A stretch of DNA of 64,000 bases, taken from Cadophora sp. MPI-SDFR-AT-0126 (Eukaryota > Ascomycota > Leotiomycetes > Helotiales > Ploettnerulaceae). The notes beneath the pieces were generated by a model. That model was not told the DNA's origin and searched no databases. It worked only from the letters and a program-made list of their open reading frames with translations. The stretch covers positions 806,001 to 870,000 of the forward strand of contig JAGMVK010000013.1 of assembly GCA_020747065.1 (NCBI GenBank). Reading direction: 5' to 3'. Both the position numbers and the translations under genes were made by a program. This document shows, piece after piece, positions 12,764 to 24,522 of this stretch. How positions within the stretch are numbered: position 1 is the first letter of the stretch; each line of letters starts with the position of its first letter.

Positions 12764-14007
12764 CTATAGCAGAGGATTGTTCCTGTACTCGGGGACGACG
12801 ATCGAGTTGCCCTTCTCAGCTGTCTCGGACTCGAGTGGGTTGGCATCTTCTCTCTCGGCAAGGTATTTCTCGGCCTCGAGGGCGGCTATGCATCCAGATC
12901 CTAGAAAGTGTTAGCAGGTCTGATTTTGGGAGCGTGGTGAGGGGAACATACCAGCACTGGTAATAGCCTGTCTGTATCTCTTATCCTGCACATCACCAGC
13001 AGCAAAGACACCCTCGATGTTGGTGTAACTTGTCCCTGGCTTGGTGATAATATAACCCTCCTCATCGGTCTCGACCTGACCCTTGAAAAGAGCAGTAGCA
13101 GGATCATGTCCCACAGCGTAAAACAGTCCATTCGCCTCGATGGTCTCCTGCTCTCCAGTTTTCGAGTTCTTGATCACCATGCGGCTCATCAACCCCCGAT
13201 CGTCACCCTTGACCTCCGCACCCTCACTGTTGAACCGAACGGTAACCTTCTTGTTGGCCAGTAACCTCTTGGCCATTGTCTTCGACGCTCGTAAGACATC
13301 CTTCCTGACCAGAACCGTGACGTGCGATCCATACTTCGTCAAGAACATGGCTTCCTCAGCCGCGGAATCTCCACCACCAATGACAACCAAAGGCTTGTTT
13401 CTGAAGATCGGTACGGCACCATCACAGACTGCACAAGCCGAGATACCATTCTGCCAGTATTTGTCTTCTCCTGGGAGACCCAGTCTTCGTGCTGAAGCGC
13501 CAGTCGCAATGATGATAGCGTCTGCGGTATTTGGTTCCTGGTCTTCGGCATACTCATTCCAGTACTTGAATGGGCGTTGAGACAAGTCTACCTTTGCGAC
13601 GGTCTCGGTGATGATTTGGGTGCCGAACTTCTCGGATTGTTTGCGCATGGCATCCATCAACTCGGCGCCTCCAATTCCGTCGGGAAAGCCGGGGTAGTTC
13701 TCTACATCCGTCGTTGTCGTCAATTGACCTCCTGCCGCGATACCATTTGCAAGAAAGCCTTCGTAGAGAACGGCTGTTTATATGTTAGCTTCGTCAGAGA
13801 ACTTTCGGTAGGAGGACTAACGCTTCAGCTCTGCTCTGGCAAGATAGACAGCCGCTGTGTGCGCTGCAGGGCCCGAACCAATGACTGTTCCAAATGTATT
13901 AGCCCGTGTATTTTCTTTGAGAGAAGTGTCTCTGGCAAAAATACGAGATACACGCGACAATGGAAGCATTGAAGCGCGGGGTACTCACTGACAACCTTGC
14001 TATGCAT
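12764..14007 (-). CDS. TRR1: Thioredoxin reductase (NADPH)
   Basis: A low-molecular-weight flavoprotein that passes NADPH electrons to thioredoxin. Four exons (14007-13989, 13884-13822, 13773-12952, 12900-12764) give 346 aa, the usual fungal length. Visible motifs are the FAD-binding [10 protein letters not shown] near the N-terminus, [17 protein letters not shown], the redox pair CAVC (Cys141/Cys144), the NADPH-binding [13 protein letters not shown] and the C-terminal FAD contact [16 protein letters not shown]. The start at 14007 gives MHSKVVIIGSG, matching cytosolic fungal enzymes. Upstream of this ATG the frame stays open for 88 codons without an ATG and looks like a mitochondrial presequence (see findings). 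The gene is divergent from the SNF2-RING helicase with about 575 bases between the starts, so they may share a promoter. Confidence 0.96.
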
Positions 14008-14583
14008 CCTTCTCTCTGCGCTCCTGAAGAGGAGACTTGCACTATTCGTCTGCTTCACCGGCTTCTGCTGTATGCTCGCTGCTGCTGCCACAGAAAATCC
14101 AGAAACGCCTGCTCTTAGAGTCCTTCTAACAAAAGCCGAGGAAAACAGCTTGACCGTTTCTTTGCAGACTGGGGAGGGAATTAAGTATCGTTTTGCTGTA
14201 ATAAGGGACAGAAAGGTCTGCGCAGACGGTGGTATTTGTAGGAAAAGCGACGGAGGGTATTTGGAAGGTAATCAGTTGGCTGTTGTACGGTGTTGGACGA
14301 AGATTCCAGGTCTTAGTGTGTTGATTTCTAAACGTCCAAAAGTTCTCGCGTCGAGACCCTCGCTTCGCCCCGCCCGCGGTTGCCTCTTGATAATCGGCAG
14401 TGATTACAGTTTCGACATGGCTGTACGAGTACGAGCAACAGCCCGGCGTGTACAGTACCTCCGGTACGTACCAAAGTAATTAGTAACAAAAGTCGCAACA
14501 ACTCTGCGAGTTTTCGTCGACGATCTCCACCACTTCACTTCTGCATGGAACCGTAACATCAGGACCCACGGCGGAGCGCAGAG
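14008..14583. promoter_or_regulatory. Divergent promoter region, TRR1 / SNF2-RING helicase
   Basis: A 576-base interval separates two divergently transcribed genes. The half next to TRR1 is open in the TRR1 frame up to a TGA at 14272-14274. No specific operator was recognised. Confidence 0.5.
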
Positions 14584-17500
14584 ATGACGTCTTGGAATAA
14601 TACAAACGGTGCCTCGCCATACTACGAGTATTCGCCTTCAAGCTCATCCTCGAATACCGCGCAGGGACTTGGGTCGAGAGGAAGTTCAGAGCAGCCTCGC
14701 CTCCATGCAGCCGCGCACAACATGATGCCGTCGCAGCCTCGCAACAATGGCTATACGAATGGCTACAGTACTGGCCGTCCATCTTCGTCGAATGTACCTC
14801 CTATCAATGGAGATGGCACACCTGCTTTTCCGTCGCCGCAAAGAAATGGTTGGAACCCAAATGCGCTCTTGAATCCCCGAGGCTACAATCCAACACCTTC
14901 TGTTCGCCCTTCCATACAGAACAAGATCTTGAGTAACACTTCAAATCAATCTGCGCAGACGTTCCAATTTGACAGTCCGAGTGGTGAATCGCAACAGGTC
15001 TACCAGTCGCCATCAGCCCCTCAGTTCAATAGCAACCGGCTCCCACAAAATGGTACCAACGGTAGCAACGGCGGGTTTTCGGCTTATGCAAATGGAAACG
15101 GTGTTATGAATGGTATGGCGGGTATGGGCAATATGCTGGAGCGTATGCATGGTGTTACAGACCGAAGTATGGTTCCTCAGAAGCGGAGGAAGATGAATGA
15201 TGAGCAAGACAACCATAGGAAGGTGGAATACAGTGGTGGTGGCGGGAAAGGCGGTCCTATTGGGGAGTACATGAGAGAGAAGCGGAAGGAGGGTCAGAGG
15301 GAAGGCATGGCAAATGGTACTACTGTACCGGTCAGCATAGACGACGATGAGGAGGAAGTCCAAATTGTGGGAGACAGTGGGGACAAGGAGGTTTGCTACG
15401 GTCGGATTGAGGGCGTTCAGATCAATGCTTTCAAGGTCCCAACTCCAAAGCAGGGTGCAAGAGCAGTCAGTGATGCGTTTTGGCCACAGGTCGGTACATT
15501 CCTGCTCTGTTTGTCTACAGCCTCTTATTCTTATCTTGTTCTTGGGGATGGAGGATCGCAACTTGAAGACTGTGCTAATACGCCACATAGGTCAAGATTG
15601 TGCTTAGGCGAAGATTTGGAGATAAGACGACTATCATCCACGCTGTCGATAGTACGAGAGAGATCATAGGTTGTGTGGATGTCAGCACTTCTATCGGACT
15701 TACACCTATTCTTGACTCAAAGTACGGTATACGTACATCAGCAAGGATTCTTACTCGACAGAAAAAGCCGGGCGACCTAGAACCTGGAACGACAGGAATA
15801 TCCCGTAAATATGATCTCGATTTGACTCTTTACGGCGCAAAGAAGTGGGCACTTGCGATTGGCAAGCATCTTTCACAGAAACAACTGTGGCTCCGAACCC
15901 CCCTATTCGTTGATGCAGGCATCGAACTCCACAATCCCCATACTATTCAAAGACCACCACAACCACCTCCTCGACAAATGATGACGTACGGATCCCGTCA
16001 AGCAGTAACGCGAACTACTGAGGAGATGAAGAATGATATTGTGGACATGTTCGATTCTCTTGAGCGTTCGGAGAACCTACCTGAAATGGACCCAGATCCT
16101 CGTATTACTACCGAGCTTCTCCGTCATCAAAAACAGGGTCTCTATTTCATGACGAATAAGGAAAAGGAGCGAGTATTTGGCGCTGACGAGAAAGGCAATA
16201 GTTCGCTCTGGCGTTTGAACATTTCTGCTAGAGGAGAACGCAGTTACTACAATGTCATCACTGGCCAAGAGGAGATTCAGAGTCCGCCGCAAGTCCTAGG
16301 TGGTATCCTGGCTGATATGATGGGTCTCGGAAAGACCCTTCAAATCATTAGCTTGGTCATACAAACCCTCGATACTGAGGCTGTGGAATGGTCCAAGCAA
16401 ACTCCATGTTCCTCGCAAGACAACAGAGACTTGTGTCCTGTGCGAAAGGGAAAGAATAAGGTACCACTGCCCAAGCTCGAGCATGTTCCTCTCACCCTCA
16501 ACTGCAAGACTACACTTCTCGTCTCTCCTCTAAGCACTATCGCAAATTGGGAGGAGCAGATGAAGCAACATGTTAAGCCGGGAACGCTAAAATACTACGT
16601 ATACCATGGTGCCAATCGTATCAAAGACATCCAGAAACTTGCCGAATTCGATATCGTTATAACCACCTATGGGTCTGTGGCTATGGAGTTCAGTAACCGA
16701 AGCAAGAAGAAGCCGGGGGTCTATCCTTTAGAAGAGATGAATTGGTTTAGGATTGTTCTCGACGAAGCACATATGATCCGGGAACAGTCAACTCAACAGT
16801 CGAAGTCAATTTGCAGGCTGTCAGCAAATCGGAGATGGGCTGTTACTGGAACACCTGTCCAGAATCGACTCGAAGATCTGGGAGCTCTGATGACGTTCCT
16901 CCGCATCAAACCTTTCGACGAGAAGGGTGGTTTTGCCCAATACATTATGTCTCCTTTTAAGATGTGCGACCCGGATATCATTCCTAAGCTCAGATTACTA
17001 GTGGATAGTATCACCCTCCGACGGTTGAAAGACCGAATTGACCTACCACCACGTCATGATCAACTTGTGAAGCTGGATTTCAACGCAGAAGAGCGCGCCA
17101 TCTACGAAATATTCGCTAAAAACGCCAGTGACCGAATCAAAGTCATTGTCGGTCAGCGTGAGAAGTCACTGAGTGGCAAATCATATGTTCATATCTTACA
17201 GTCCATTCTTCGTCTCCGACTCATCTGTGCCCATGGTAGAGATTTGCTCGGCGAAGAAGATCTGAAGGTCATGAACGGTTTGAGCAAAGACTCTGCAATA
17301 GATCTCGATAGTGATGATGAAGATGATCGTCCAGCATTATCGGCAAGACAGGCCTACGAGATGTACAACTTGATGAGGGAGACAAACGCCGATATTTGCT
17401 TGGCATGTACTCGCAAGATTGGTCCTAATGATGTGGAGGCAGATGGTGACACGAAGGACGAGATTATTGGCCATATGACGCCTTGCTTCCACATCATATG

Positions 17501-18260
17501 CAATACTTGCATTGATAGATATAAGACTGATATGGAAGATGTCGCCCAAGGTCAATCGCAATTCAACTGCCCTATCTGTCAGCAGTACATCAAGCTCTAC
17601 TACTTCGAGCTCCGGCAAGGTGGACTTGATGATCAAGAAGCATCACGGATAAAGACCAAGGATACTGCGAAGCACGGAAAAGATCTTGACGGTTACAGTG
17701 GTCCACACACAAAGACAAAGGCGCTACTTCATGATCTTCTTACGTCACATCAAGAATCCCTGGCTATGCCTGATGAGCCTCCGATCAAGAGCGTTGTGTT
17801 TTCTGGATGGACTGCCCATCTCGACCTCATTCAACACGCTCTCACGGAAAACGGTATCACTTTCACCCGCCTCGACGGCAAGATGTCCCGCACAGCTCGT
17901 GGAGCCGCTCTGGACGCCTTTCGTGAAGACCCTTCCATTCACGTCATCCTCGTCTCCATTATGGCCGGTGGTCTTGGTCTCAACCTGACTACAGCGAGTA
18001 AAGTCTACGTCATGGAGCCTCAATACAACCCCGCTGCCGAAGCCCAAGCCGTCGACCGAGTCCACCGTTTAGGCCAGAAGCGCGAAGTGACCACAGTCCG
18101 GTACATCATGAATGATAGTTTCGAGGAGAAGATGTTGGAACTCCAGGAGAAGAAGAAGAAGCTCGCCAGTCTGAGCATGGACTCAGAGGGTCGGGGACGT
18201 ATCGATAAAGTTGAGGCTGCGAGGAAACGTTTGGAGGATCTGAGAAGTCTGTTTAAGTAA
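14584..18260 (+). CDS. HIRAN-SNF2-RING helicase (RAD5/HLTF-type)
   Basis: A SWI2/SNF2 ATPase with an embedded RING ubiquitin-ligase domain, the RAD5/HLTF architecture known for post-replication repair and fork remodelling. Two exons (14584-15489, 15591-18260) give 1191 aa. Residues 1-270 are disordered, rich in Ser/Asn/Gly, and include the basic KRRK. About 280-400 resembles a HIRAN domain (YGRIEGVQINAFKVP...). The Walker A motif GLGKT is at 547-551 and DEAH is at 693-696. The RING spans about 905-965, beginning CLACTRKIG with CFHIICNTC inside and CPICQQ last. The helicase C domain carries SIMAGGLGLNLTTA and VHRLGQKREVTTVR. Fungi hold several paralogues (Rad5, Rad16, Uls1, HLTF-like), so the exact orthologue is uncertain and no symbol is given. 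The protein is expected in the nucleus. Confidence 0.93.
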
Positions 18261-19444
18261 GCAGAGCATGCGAGTTGTGCATTTATTTTCTGTATTCTAT
18301 AATCTTTCTGCTTTGCGATGATTTCTTTTCTCTTTCATACTTGCGTGCTCGGCTTGGCCTTGCATTTGCTTTGGGCTTGAGGGCTCCTGATTTGAAGGCA
18401 TGCACGGCGTTTGAGCGAGGGGACATGCATACATAGATTGGGGATATCATATCATGGACATGGGAATGGCGTTTTCATGGCATATATCCGAGGACTGCAC
18501 CGGTCAATTGACCTATTAATCGGTGAAAGCAAGCGAGCAAGCATTGAAGAATAAAGGATGGGCGGTTGCATTAGATAGAAGAGAAAGAAGCGATCTTTCC
18601 TGTAGTCCGCGATGTACTGTGCTATGTAACAAGAGTGCTCCGCATTTAGCATGATGAGAGTCCTTTCATAGATCGACTGGGTAGGAATGTTATGGGTATG
18701 TGTTACTAAGCGACTTATCTGTTTACGTTAATGGGGTTTTGCCAAAACGACGAACTGGACCAATGGATGTACATAGGCATCCTTGCAAAGGTATGATACA
18801 TCGTTGCTGTCGTGGCGAGCTTGGAAATGAACCTAAAGCTGGTTCTTGTTGTCAAAGTAAGGACTGTTTGAGACCAAGGCCATCAGGCTTACGATGCTCG
18901 AATGAGACGGAAAGCAGATGGGGAAAGCAAAGCTTGGGGAATCAAGGCGAAAAATAGCGGATGGCACACGGACCCTTGGGTGAAACGGCTGTAGAGTTGG
19001 ATGGAGTACAAGGTAAATGCTGCTCGGGATGTTCTGAACTCCACAAGACCAGCTATCGAGAAGGAAGTATGGAGCACATGTGATCACTTGTTACCCAGTC
19101 ATGTCACAACATAAGTCACAGATGGGTGAATATGTATTGTCATGCTAGAAGAAAGCTCTCATTTTCTCGATTTAGGCAATTGGCCGTCAAATCCCCGAGG
19201 TCACCCCAGACCCAGTTTCCCTTTGTTTTGCACAAGCGTTCTGCTAGTGTGGCCCGAACTCCAAATATCCCCCATGTTTCACAACACGGTAACTTTTCCC
19301 TCACAAGCATTTGCAATGAGTTCTCCGTGCAATTTTTGCCTCCAGTGCGTTCATATCAAGAAACCCCAAATCTCCTGCAATTCTCTGTCCTCAAATAAAC
19401 CTTGCGAACTTGTCAGTTCTGAATTCCTATCCTACAGCTTCCCT
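18261..19444. other. Convergent intergenic region
   Basis: This lies between the 3' end of the SNF2-RING helicase and the 3' end of the minus-strand gene at 19445-20391. Short open frames only; no gene is called. Confidence 0.5.
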
Positions 19445-20391
19445 CTAAGGGCTCTGATAGTGCCATGAAAAGGTTCCCAGATTCAACCATCCATCGGCGG
19501 GCTTCTCAGCATATCCATCTACCTTGAGAGGAGATTTGGTTGGTCCCGGTCGCACATTCCGTCCCTCCTGCTCCTTCGAAGTGAGGTTTCTCTTCTTTGA
19601 CGATGCTGATGCACTGGGAGGAGATGCAGGAGATGAAGACTCGTTTGGTCGCTCGTTCTGGTTATTGACCGAAGAAGAGGTAGTCGGTGATCCGAAAGAC
19701 AAGTGGTGGATAGGATCAGCTGAAGATGAAGCGGCGACTATTGGTCTGACGGGGATTGTGTCGGGGGGAGTAGTATTGTATATTCCTGAAGGGGAATCAG
19801 AGCCAGTGTTCTTGCCAATAACGGGAACGTCATTTTTTGCGGGAGTTGAGTCCACAACAGTGGTTGTGTTGGACGGAGAAGCAGGAGGAATTACGGTCTG
19901 TTGCTCTTGTATACCAGGTCGGGTAGTGGTGGCTTCAAAATCTGACGAGTCTGAAGACTGAGCCGCTGAAAGAGTAGGTGTTGGTGCCGAGGCTGGTGGA
20001 CTGACGGTAATCGTGGGTGGTGCCTTCTTGGTGTTGTCTTTGGGTAGAGGGTTACTGCATGCGATCCAGTAGTAGTGGTTGCGCCGAAAGAGAGACTTGA
20101 TCAAGATATGGCCTGCAAGGTAGCGAGGATGATGAGGGTTGTTGGCATCCCAATCAACGATCTGGTAACGGATCACTGCGTGGAAAATGGAGTCAGCAAA
20201 GAATATTGTGTCAGTATAGCCTGAAAATGTTCCAATGATTCGGGCACATTGATTACACTTCCTATTCTAAGGCCTCCAAAGTCGCCTCAGAAGGGAGGGT
20301 AGATTTGACAATACTTACACTCTTCAGGCTTGATGGTATGCAGGGGAGGTAGGTTCGCCCACAGATCATCTTCCCCAGATTGAGAAGACAT
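19445..20391 (-). CDS. Uncharacterised protein with conserved-looking N-terminus, 267 aa
   Basis: I do not recognise the family. Two exons (20391-20319 and 20175-19445) join through a 143-base intron in phase 1. The N-terminal 75 residues look folded. They start MSSQSGEDDLWANLPPL and contain IRYQIVDWDANNPHHPRYL and a compact SLFRRNHYYWIACSN. The rest is low-complexity Ser/Thr/Pro. A basic patch near the end (SSKKRNLTSKEQEG) precedes the C-terminal GWLNLGTFSWHY. No membrane segment or catalytic motif is visible. It is divergent from RRP8 with 663 bases between the starts. The start was chosen because it joins the second exon with proper splice signals and no earlier ATG is in frame. Confidence 0.78.
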
Positions 20392-21054
20392 GGTGTTGCC
20401 GGAATTAGGTGGTGGGTTCGAAGAAGTTATTGCTGTTGTTCTGGTCGCATCGTGCGAAATCGAAGTTGTAAGTTTACTCGAGTCGAGCCCACCGTACAGA
20501 TAGTCGCTTGAGGTGCAGACTCAGGTCGAGATGAACTGCACTGAACACAACGGTGAATATCTTTTTTATAAAGCAAGCCGAGTGATGGGACAGCTCGAGG
20601 TAAATTTGGATCAGAGAATGGTGAGCTTGAATAAAGACTGAAGTGTTTCAAAAAATACTCCGAGGTAGAAGGCAGAATCACAATTTCTAGTATCGTCATT
20701 ACGACCAATGATAGACGGGTTGGCCCTTCTTCTTTAGGAATACCCTAGCTTGTGTGTTTTATCTCAAAATTTCTACTTTAAGATTATGTGTCTTTTGTTG
20801 GGATTCCACATACAGAAGTTTTAAGGAAGAATTCCCACTACACTAACACAAGACACTGCCTTTTCTATCACATGAGACCGCGTGGAGATCGACAATGACA
20901 ACAAACTAAACGAGGTGAAGACGATGCCAAGACGGGTGTTCCCGCAGCCCAAGTGGGGCACTTGAGCTCTGACCAAAACCTCTTCTCAAAAAAAACATAA
21001 TTTCTTGAAGAAGCTACAGCACACTCTCCAAAACCCCCACCACAACCCGCCAAA
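20392..21054. promoter_or_regulatory. Divergent promoter region, uncharacterised gene / RRP8
   Basis: A 663-base interval between two divergent starts. The RRP8 side ends in a C/A-rich leader (about 20960-21054). No factor site was identified with confidence. Confidence 0.45.
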
Positions 21055-22737
21055 ATGTTCGCCGTCCCAGGATGGTCGGTATCCTCAAGCCTTCTCAAAG
21101 CCGAAAAGCCAGAGGGGTCGAAATCCGTTGTGAAAATCGCAGCACCTGAAGCTGTTACTGAAGGGGAATCGAAGAAGAGCAGCAAGAAGCGCAAGCGCAA
21201 TGCTGCAATTGAGAAGAAGGGCCCGAAAAATGTGGATGTGAATGATATGGAGGAGCTGTGGGAGACGGTCATTGAAGGGAAGCCGAAAGAGAAGAAGCAG
21301 AAGCAGAAGCACGGGGAAAAGAAGCGGAAAGTTCCAGATGGGAACGATGTGGATGATGCTGCGGATGGGGATGAGAGCAAGGCTATATCGGCGCCAAAAT
21401 CCAAGGCCGCAAAGAAGCCAAGGGATAGTGCTTCAGGCGATGATACCAATGATCCAGAGGAAGACGACAACGAGGCACCGAATGAGCGAGTCAAGAAGGG
21501 CAAAACACTGAAGGAGAAGAAGCGCGAAAAGAAGGCCAAACTCAAGGCCCTAGCAGATGGCACAATCCCAGGGGCAACAACGACCTCAACCCAATCCGAT
21601 TACATACCAACACCAGCACCCAAGGCTATCGCTCCTCAACCTCCCAAACCAACACTCACCCCCCTCCAAGCCAGCATGCGCCAAAAGCTGATTTCCGCAC
21701 GTTTCCGCCACCTCAATCAAACCCTCTACACCACGCCCTCCGCGCACTCTCTTTCCCTCTTTGCCGAAAACCCAGAGATGTTCGCCGAGTATCACGAAGG
21801 CTTCAGACGACAAGTCGAAGTCTGGCCCGAAAACCCCGTCGATGGCTACCTCTCACAAGTCCTCACACGCGGACCGATCCGCGGCCCATCACGCGGAAAC
21901 CCCCTCGACAAAACCAAAGAACAAGCACTCCCACGCACAGAAGGGACATGTACTCTGGCAGATCTAGGATGTGGAGACGCTGCACTCGCTACGAGCCTAC
22001 AACCGCATCTCAAGAAACTGAAATTGAAAATACACAGTTTCGACTTGCAGTCTCCATCGCCACTCGTCACAAAAGCCGATATCGCCAACCTACCGCTCAA
22101 AGACGGCAGTGTTGACGTAGCGATCTTCTGCCTCGCGCTCATGGGCACGAACTGGGTCGATTTCATTGAAGAGGCATACCGCATCCTCCGCTGGAAAGGC
22201 GAGCTCTGGATTGCCGAGATCAAATCACGCTTCGGGCATGTCTCTAACGCCGGTTCAGGACCCGGCAACAAGAAAGTCGTCGAGCACAGCGTCGGAAACC
22301 GCAAACGTCCCTTGGACAAGAAAGCCAAAAAGGCAGCCGACGAAGCAGCAGATGATGAGATCGCTGCTATTGAAGTGGATGGGCAAGAAGACCGAGGCGG
22401 CGAGACGGACGTGAGCGCCTTTGTAGAAGTTTTGCGGAAACGCGGATTTGTGCTCAGGGGAGAGGGACAGGGCGGGGAGAAGGCGAGTGTGGATTTGAGG
22501 AATAAGATGTTTGTGCGGATGTGTTTTGTGAAGGGCACGACGCCGATTAAGGGGAAGTGTGTGCCCGCTCCGAAGGGGGCAGAGGAATTTGCTAAGGCGG
22601 GTGGCGCGAAGGGTGGGGAGACGTGGAAGAGGAAGGCGCCGAAAGGGAAGGGAGGGAATGAGATGGGAGAGGAGGATGATGTGCATGTTAGTAGCGAGGC
22701 GAAGGTTCTGAAACCTTGTGTTTATAAATTGAGATAG
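21055..22737 (+). CDS. RRP8: Ribosomal RNA-processing protein 8 (25S rRNA m1A methyltransferase)
   Basis: A nucleolar SAM-dependent enzyme that in yeast makes N1-methyladenosine in 25S rRNA. A single exon encodes 560 aa. The N-terminus begins MFAVPGWSVSSSLLK. Residues 20-180 are a Lys/Asp/Glu-rich nucleolar-type region. The catalytic part starts at SARFRHLNQTLYT, followed by FRRQVEVWPENPVD. SAM motif I is DLGCGD at 303-308, followed by IHSFDL and the motif VDVAIFCLALMGTNW, then RILRWKGELWIAEIKSRFG. All of these are Rrp8 signatures. The protein is longer than yeast Rrp8 (about 390 aa), with the extra length in the acidic/basic N-terminus and an insertion after SRFG. The 3' end converges on DDI1. 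Confidence 0.95.
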   Translation: MFAVPGWSVSSSLLKAEKPEGSKSVVKIAAPEAVTEGESKKSSKKRKRNAAIEKKGPKNVDVNDMEELWETVIEGKPKEKKQKQKHGEKKRKVPDGNDVDDAADGDESKAISAPKSKAAKKPRDSASGDDTNDPEEDDNEAPNERVKKGKTLKEKKREKKAKLKALADGTIPGATTTSTQSDYIPTPAPKAIAPQPPKPTLTPLQASMRQKLISARFRHLNQTLYTTPSAHSLSLFAENPEMFAEYHEGFRRQVEVWPENPVDGYLSQVLTRGPIRGPSRGNPLDKTKEQALPRTEGTCTLADLGCGDAALATSLQPHLKKLKLKIHSFDLQSPSPLVTKADIANLPLKDGSVDVAIFCLALMGTNWVDFIEEAYRILRWKGELWIAEIKSRFGHVSNAGSGPGNKKVVEHSVGNRKRPLDKKAKKAADEAADDEIAAIEVDGQEDRGGETDVSAFVEVLRKRGFVLRGEGQGGEKASVDLRNKMFVRMCFVKGTTPIKGKCVPAPKGAEEFAKAGGAKGGETWKRKAPKGKGGNEMGEEDDVHVSSEAKVLKPCVYKLR

Positions 22738-23132
22738 GGGTCGCTATCAAGCGAGATGTCTGTTCAATTTACCAAGTCTCACAAGCATCAAATGATAACA
22801 TCACTCGAGAAGTCTTGCTCATACGTCATTGAGATCTCATTGCTCATTTACTACATAACTCTAGATCCAGGATCAAGATCAAGAAATGCCAAAAGCAGAT
22901 CTCTATCTCTCTCACCCCAGAAGATGAAGCAAGCAGGAATAAACAAATAACGCCTGGAAAGGTGATTGATTCTGTCAACCAGATTCATGCGATGATGCTC
23001 CCCGCCATATTGTCAGCTCCCAAGCGAGCCTAGCAATCCTTATGCTACCAATTCAGCCAATTTACTAATCACCCATACGCCCGCTACCCGAACCAGTCTG
23101 TACCATGCCATGCCCCAACTACCTGCTCTAGA
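22738..23132. other. Convergent intergenic region, RRP8 / DDI1
   Basis: A 395-base interval that presumably holds both 3' UTRs. Nothing else was seen. Confidence 0.5.
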
Positions 23133-24522
23133 TCAGCCTTGAAACAAGAGTCCAGCAGCGTATTCTACGTTTCCTCCACAAGCAGCCAGAGCATTCACGG
23201 CTTCAGCTCGTGAGAAGCCCAGAGCCACGAGCTGATCGACCGATTCTTGAGGGAAAGAAGGCTCGGGTGCTGGCTGTGGTGCGGCCGCTGCTGGTGGAGG
23301 GGGAGCAGAGGCTTGCTGAGGGCCAGGTTGCGGCGTTGATGGTCCGGACACAACGCCTGTTCGTCCCCCGATTGTTGTTCCTCCTGGTCCAGCAACTTTG
23401 GGCTCATCGGCACGCTCCTCCTCCATGTTCTTGGGAATATCTGCCTCTCCCAGAAACGGTACCTCGACGTCCTGGATCACTAGCTTGTCTTTTGAGAGAT
23501 CTATGCATGCTTGGTGACGCTTGAGCATATCCAAACCAAGTAGAAGATCTACATCCTTGCCCTCCATAACAGTGAAACTGCAGGGGAGGAACAAGCTTCC
23601 AATACGGATTTGTGCAGAGTGGACTCGTCCAAGAATAGCCGCTGTGCCTACACCTCGAGCAATACCTGCGAAGCGCTTGTCTACTAGTCTCATGATACCA
23701 CACATCTCTGCACATGAAGGGGACATAATCGTAGCTTGGGCTCCAGAATCGACGAATGCCTTGACCTTATGACCGTTGACCTCGACATCGATGTAAAGCA
23801 TGTGAACGCGACCGAAGACTAAAGGAAGGTCAGTGCGAGTTCAAATCAAGTAGTGGCGGTTTGCGAACCTTCAGGATTGTGCTCAATGGCATTCTGTAGA
23901 TTTTCTTGGACGCGCTCTTCTCTGATCATTTCCTCAATCCGAGTCTGTGCATCGATATCGAAAGGATCCGCATTCAAGTCTGCGATTGCTCTACTCCGCT
24001 GTTCCTGGGCTTCTCGTTCTTCATCCTGCATTCGCCGATAGACCTGTGCGAATCTCACGGGGTCATCAACAGCCGCTCCCAGCTCTGGTCTTTGACCCGA
24101 GACCTGCTGCCTCATCGCAGGGTTACCGAGGATTTGTAACCGGACTGTCTCTGGATCTGGCTGGCCTTGACCTCCTCTTTGTTGCTGGCGGGGAGGCTGT
24201 GGCGCCCGCTGACCTGCTGGACGACCCGTACTTCCTGCCATGTCTCGAACGTGCAAGGCCAGCATCTCCCCATCTCCAATAGACAACTGTTCCATCGTCT
24301 TCGAATCGTCATTCAGGAGCTGACCGTTGTGGTAAAGATGCTGGGATGTTTTCGGGATCTGCGACTCGGCTTGGACGGACTCCTTGAGAGTGCTCACCGT
24401 GGTGTCGGGCGGAATTTCAAGGGAGAGAAGGTCGCCATCGTGTGTAGGAGCAGTGATGGTTAATGTAATACGCCTGCGAAGATGTGAGTCTGTAGTCCAA
24501 GCTAGGGATTCTGTGCTTACAT
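23133..24522 (-). CDS. DDI1: DNA damage-inducible protein 1 (UBL-retropepsin-UBA shuttle protease)
   Basis: A ubiquitin shuttle with an aspartic-protease domain that handles heavily ubiquitinated proteins at the proteasome. Three coding exons: 24522-24521 (only AT of the start codon), 24473-23869 and 23818-23133, giving 430 aa. The UBL domain covers about 1-75 and starts [14 protein letters not shown]. The retropepsin-like domain spans about 205-320 with the active-site [13 protein letters not shown] (Asp226) and [17 protein letters not shown] Pro/Ala linker leads to the C-terminal UBA at about 392-430 ([18 protein letters not shown]). The 47-base intron at 24474-24520 divides the ATG itself. 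This choice is supported because it restores the conserved N-terminus MRITLTI and no other ATG precedes the UBL in frame. Confidence 0.94.

Noticed and set aside
14007..14091. Simple ATG-initiated 28-residue N-terminal extension of thioredoxin reductase
   Set aside because: The codon at 14091 is GTG, not ATG, and there is no ATG in the frame up to the stop at 14272. Only a non-AUG start or an unseen exon could provide the extension, so it is reported as a finding and not as the gene start.
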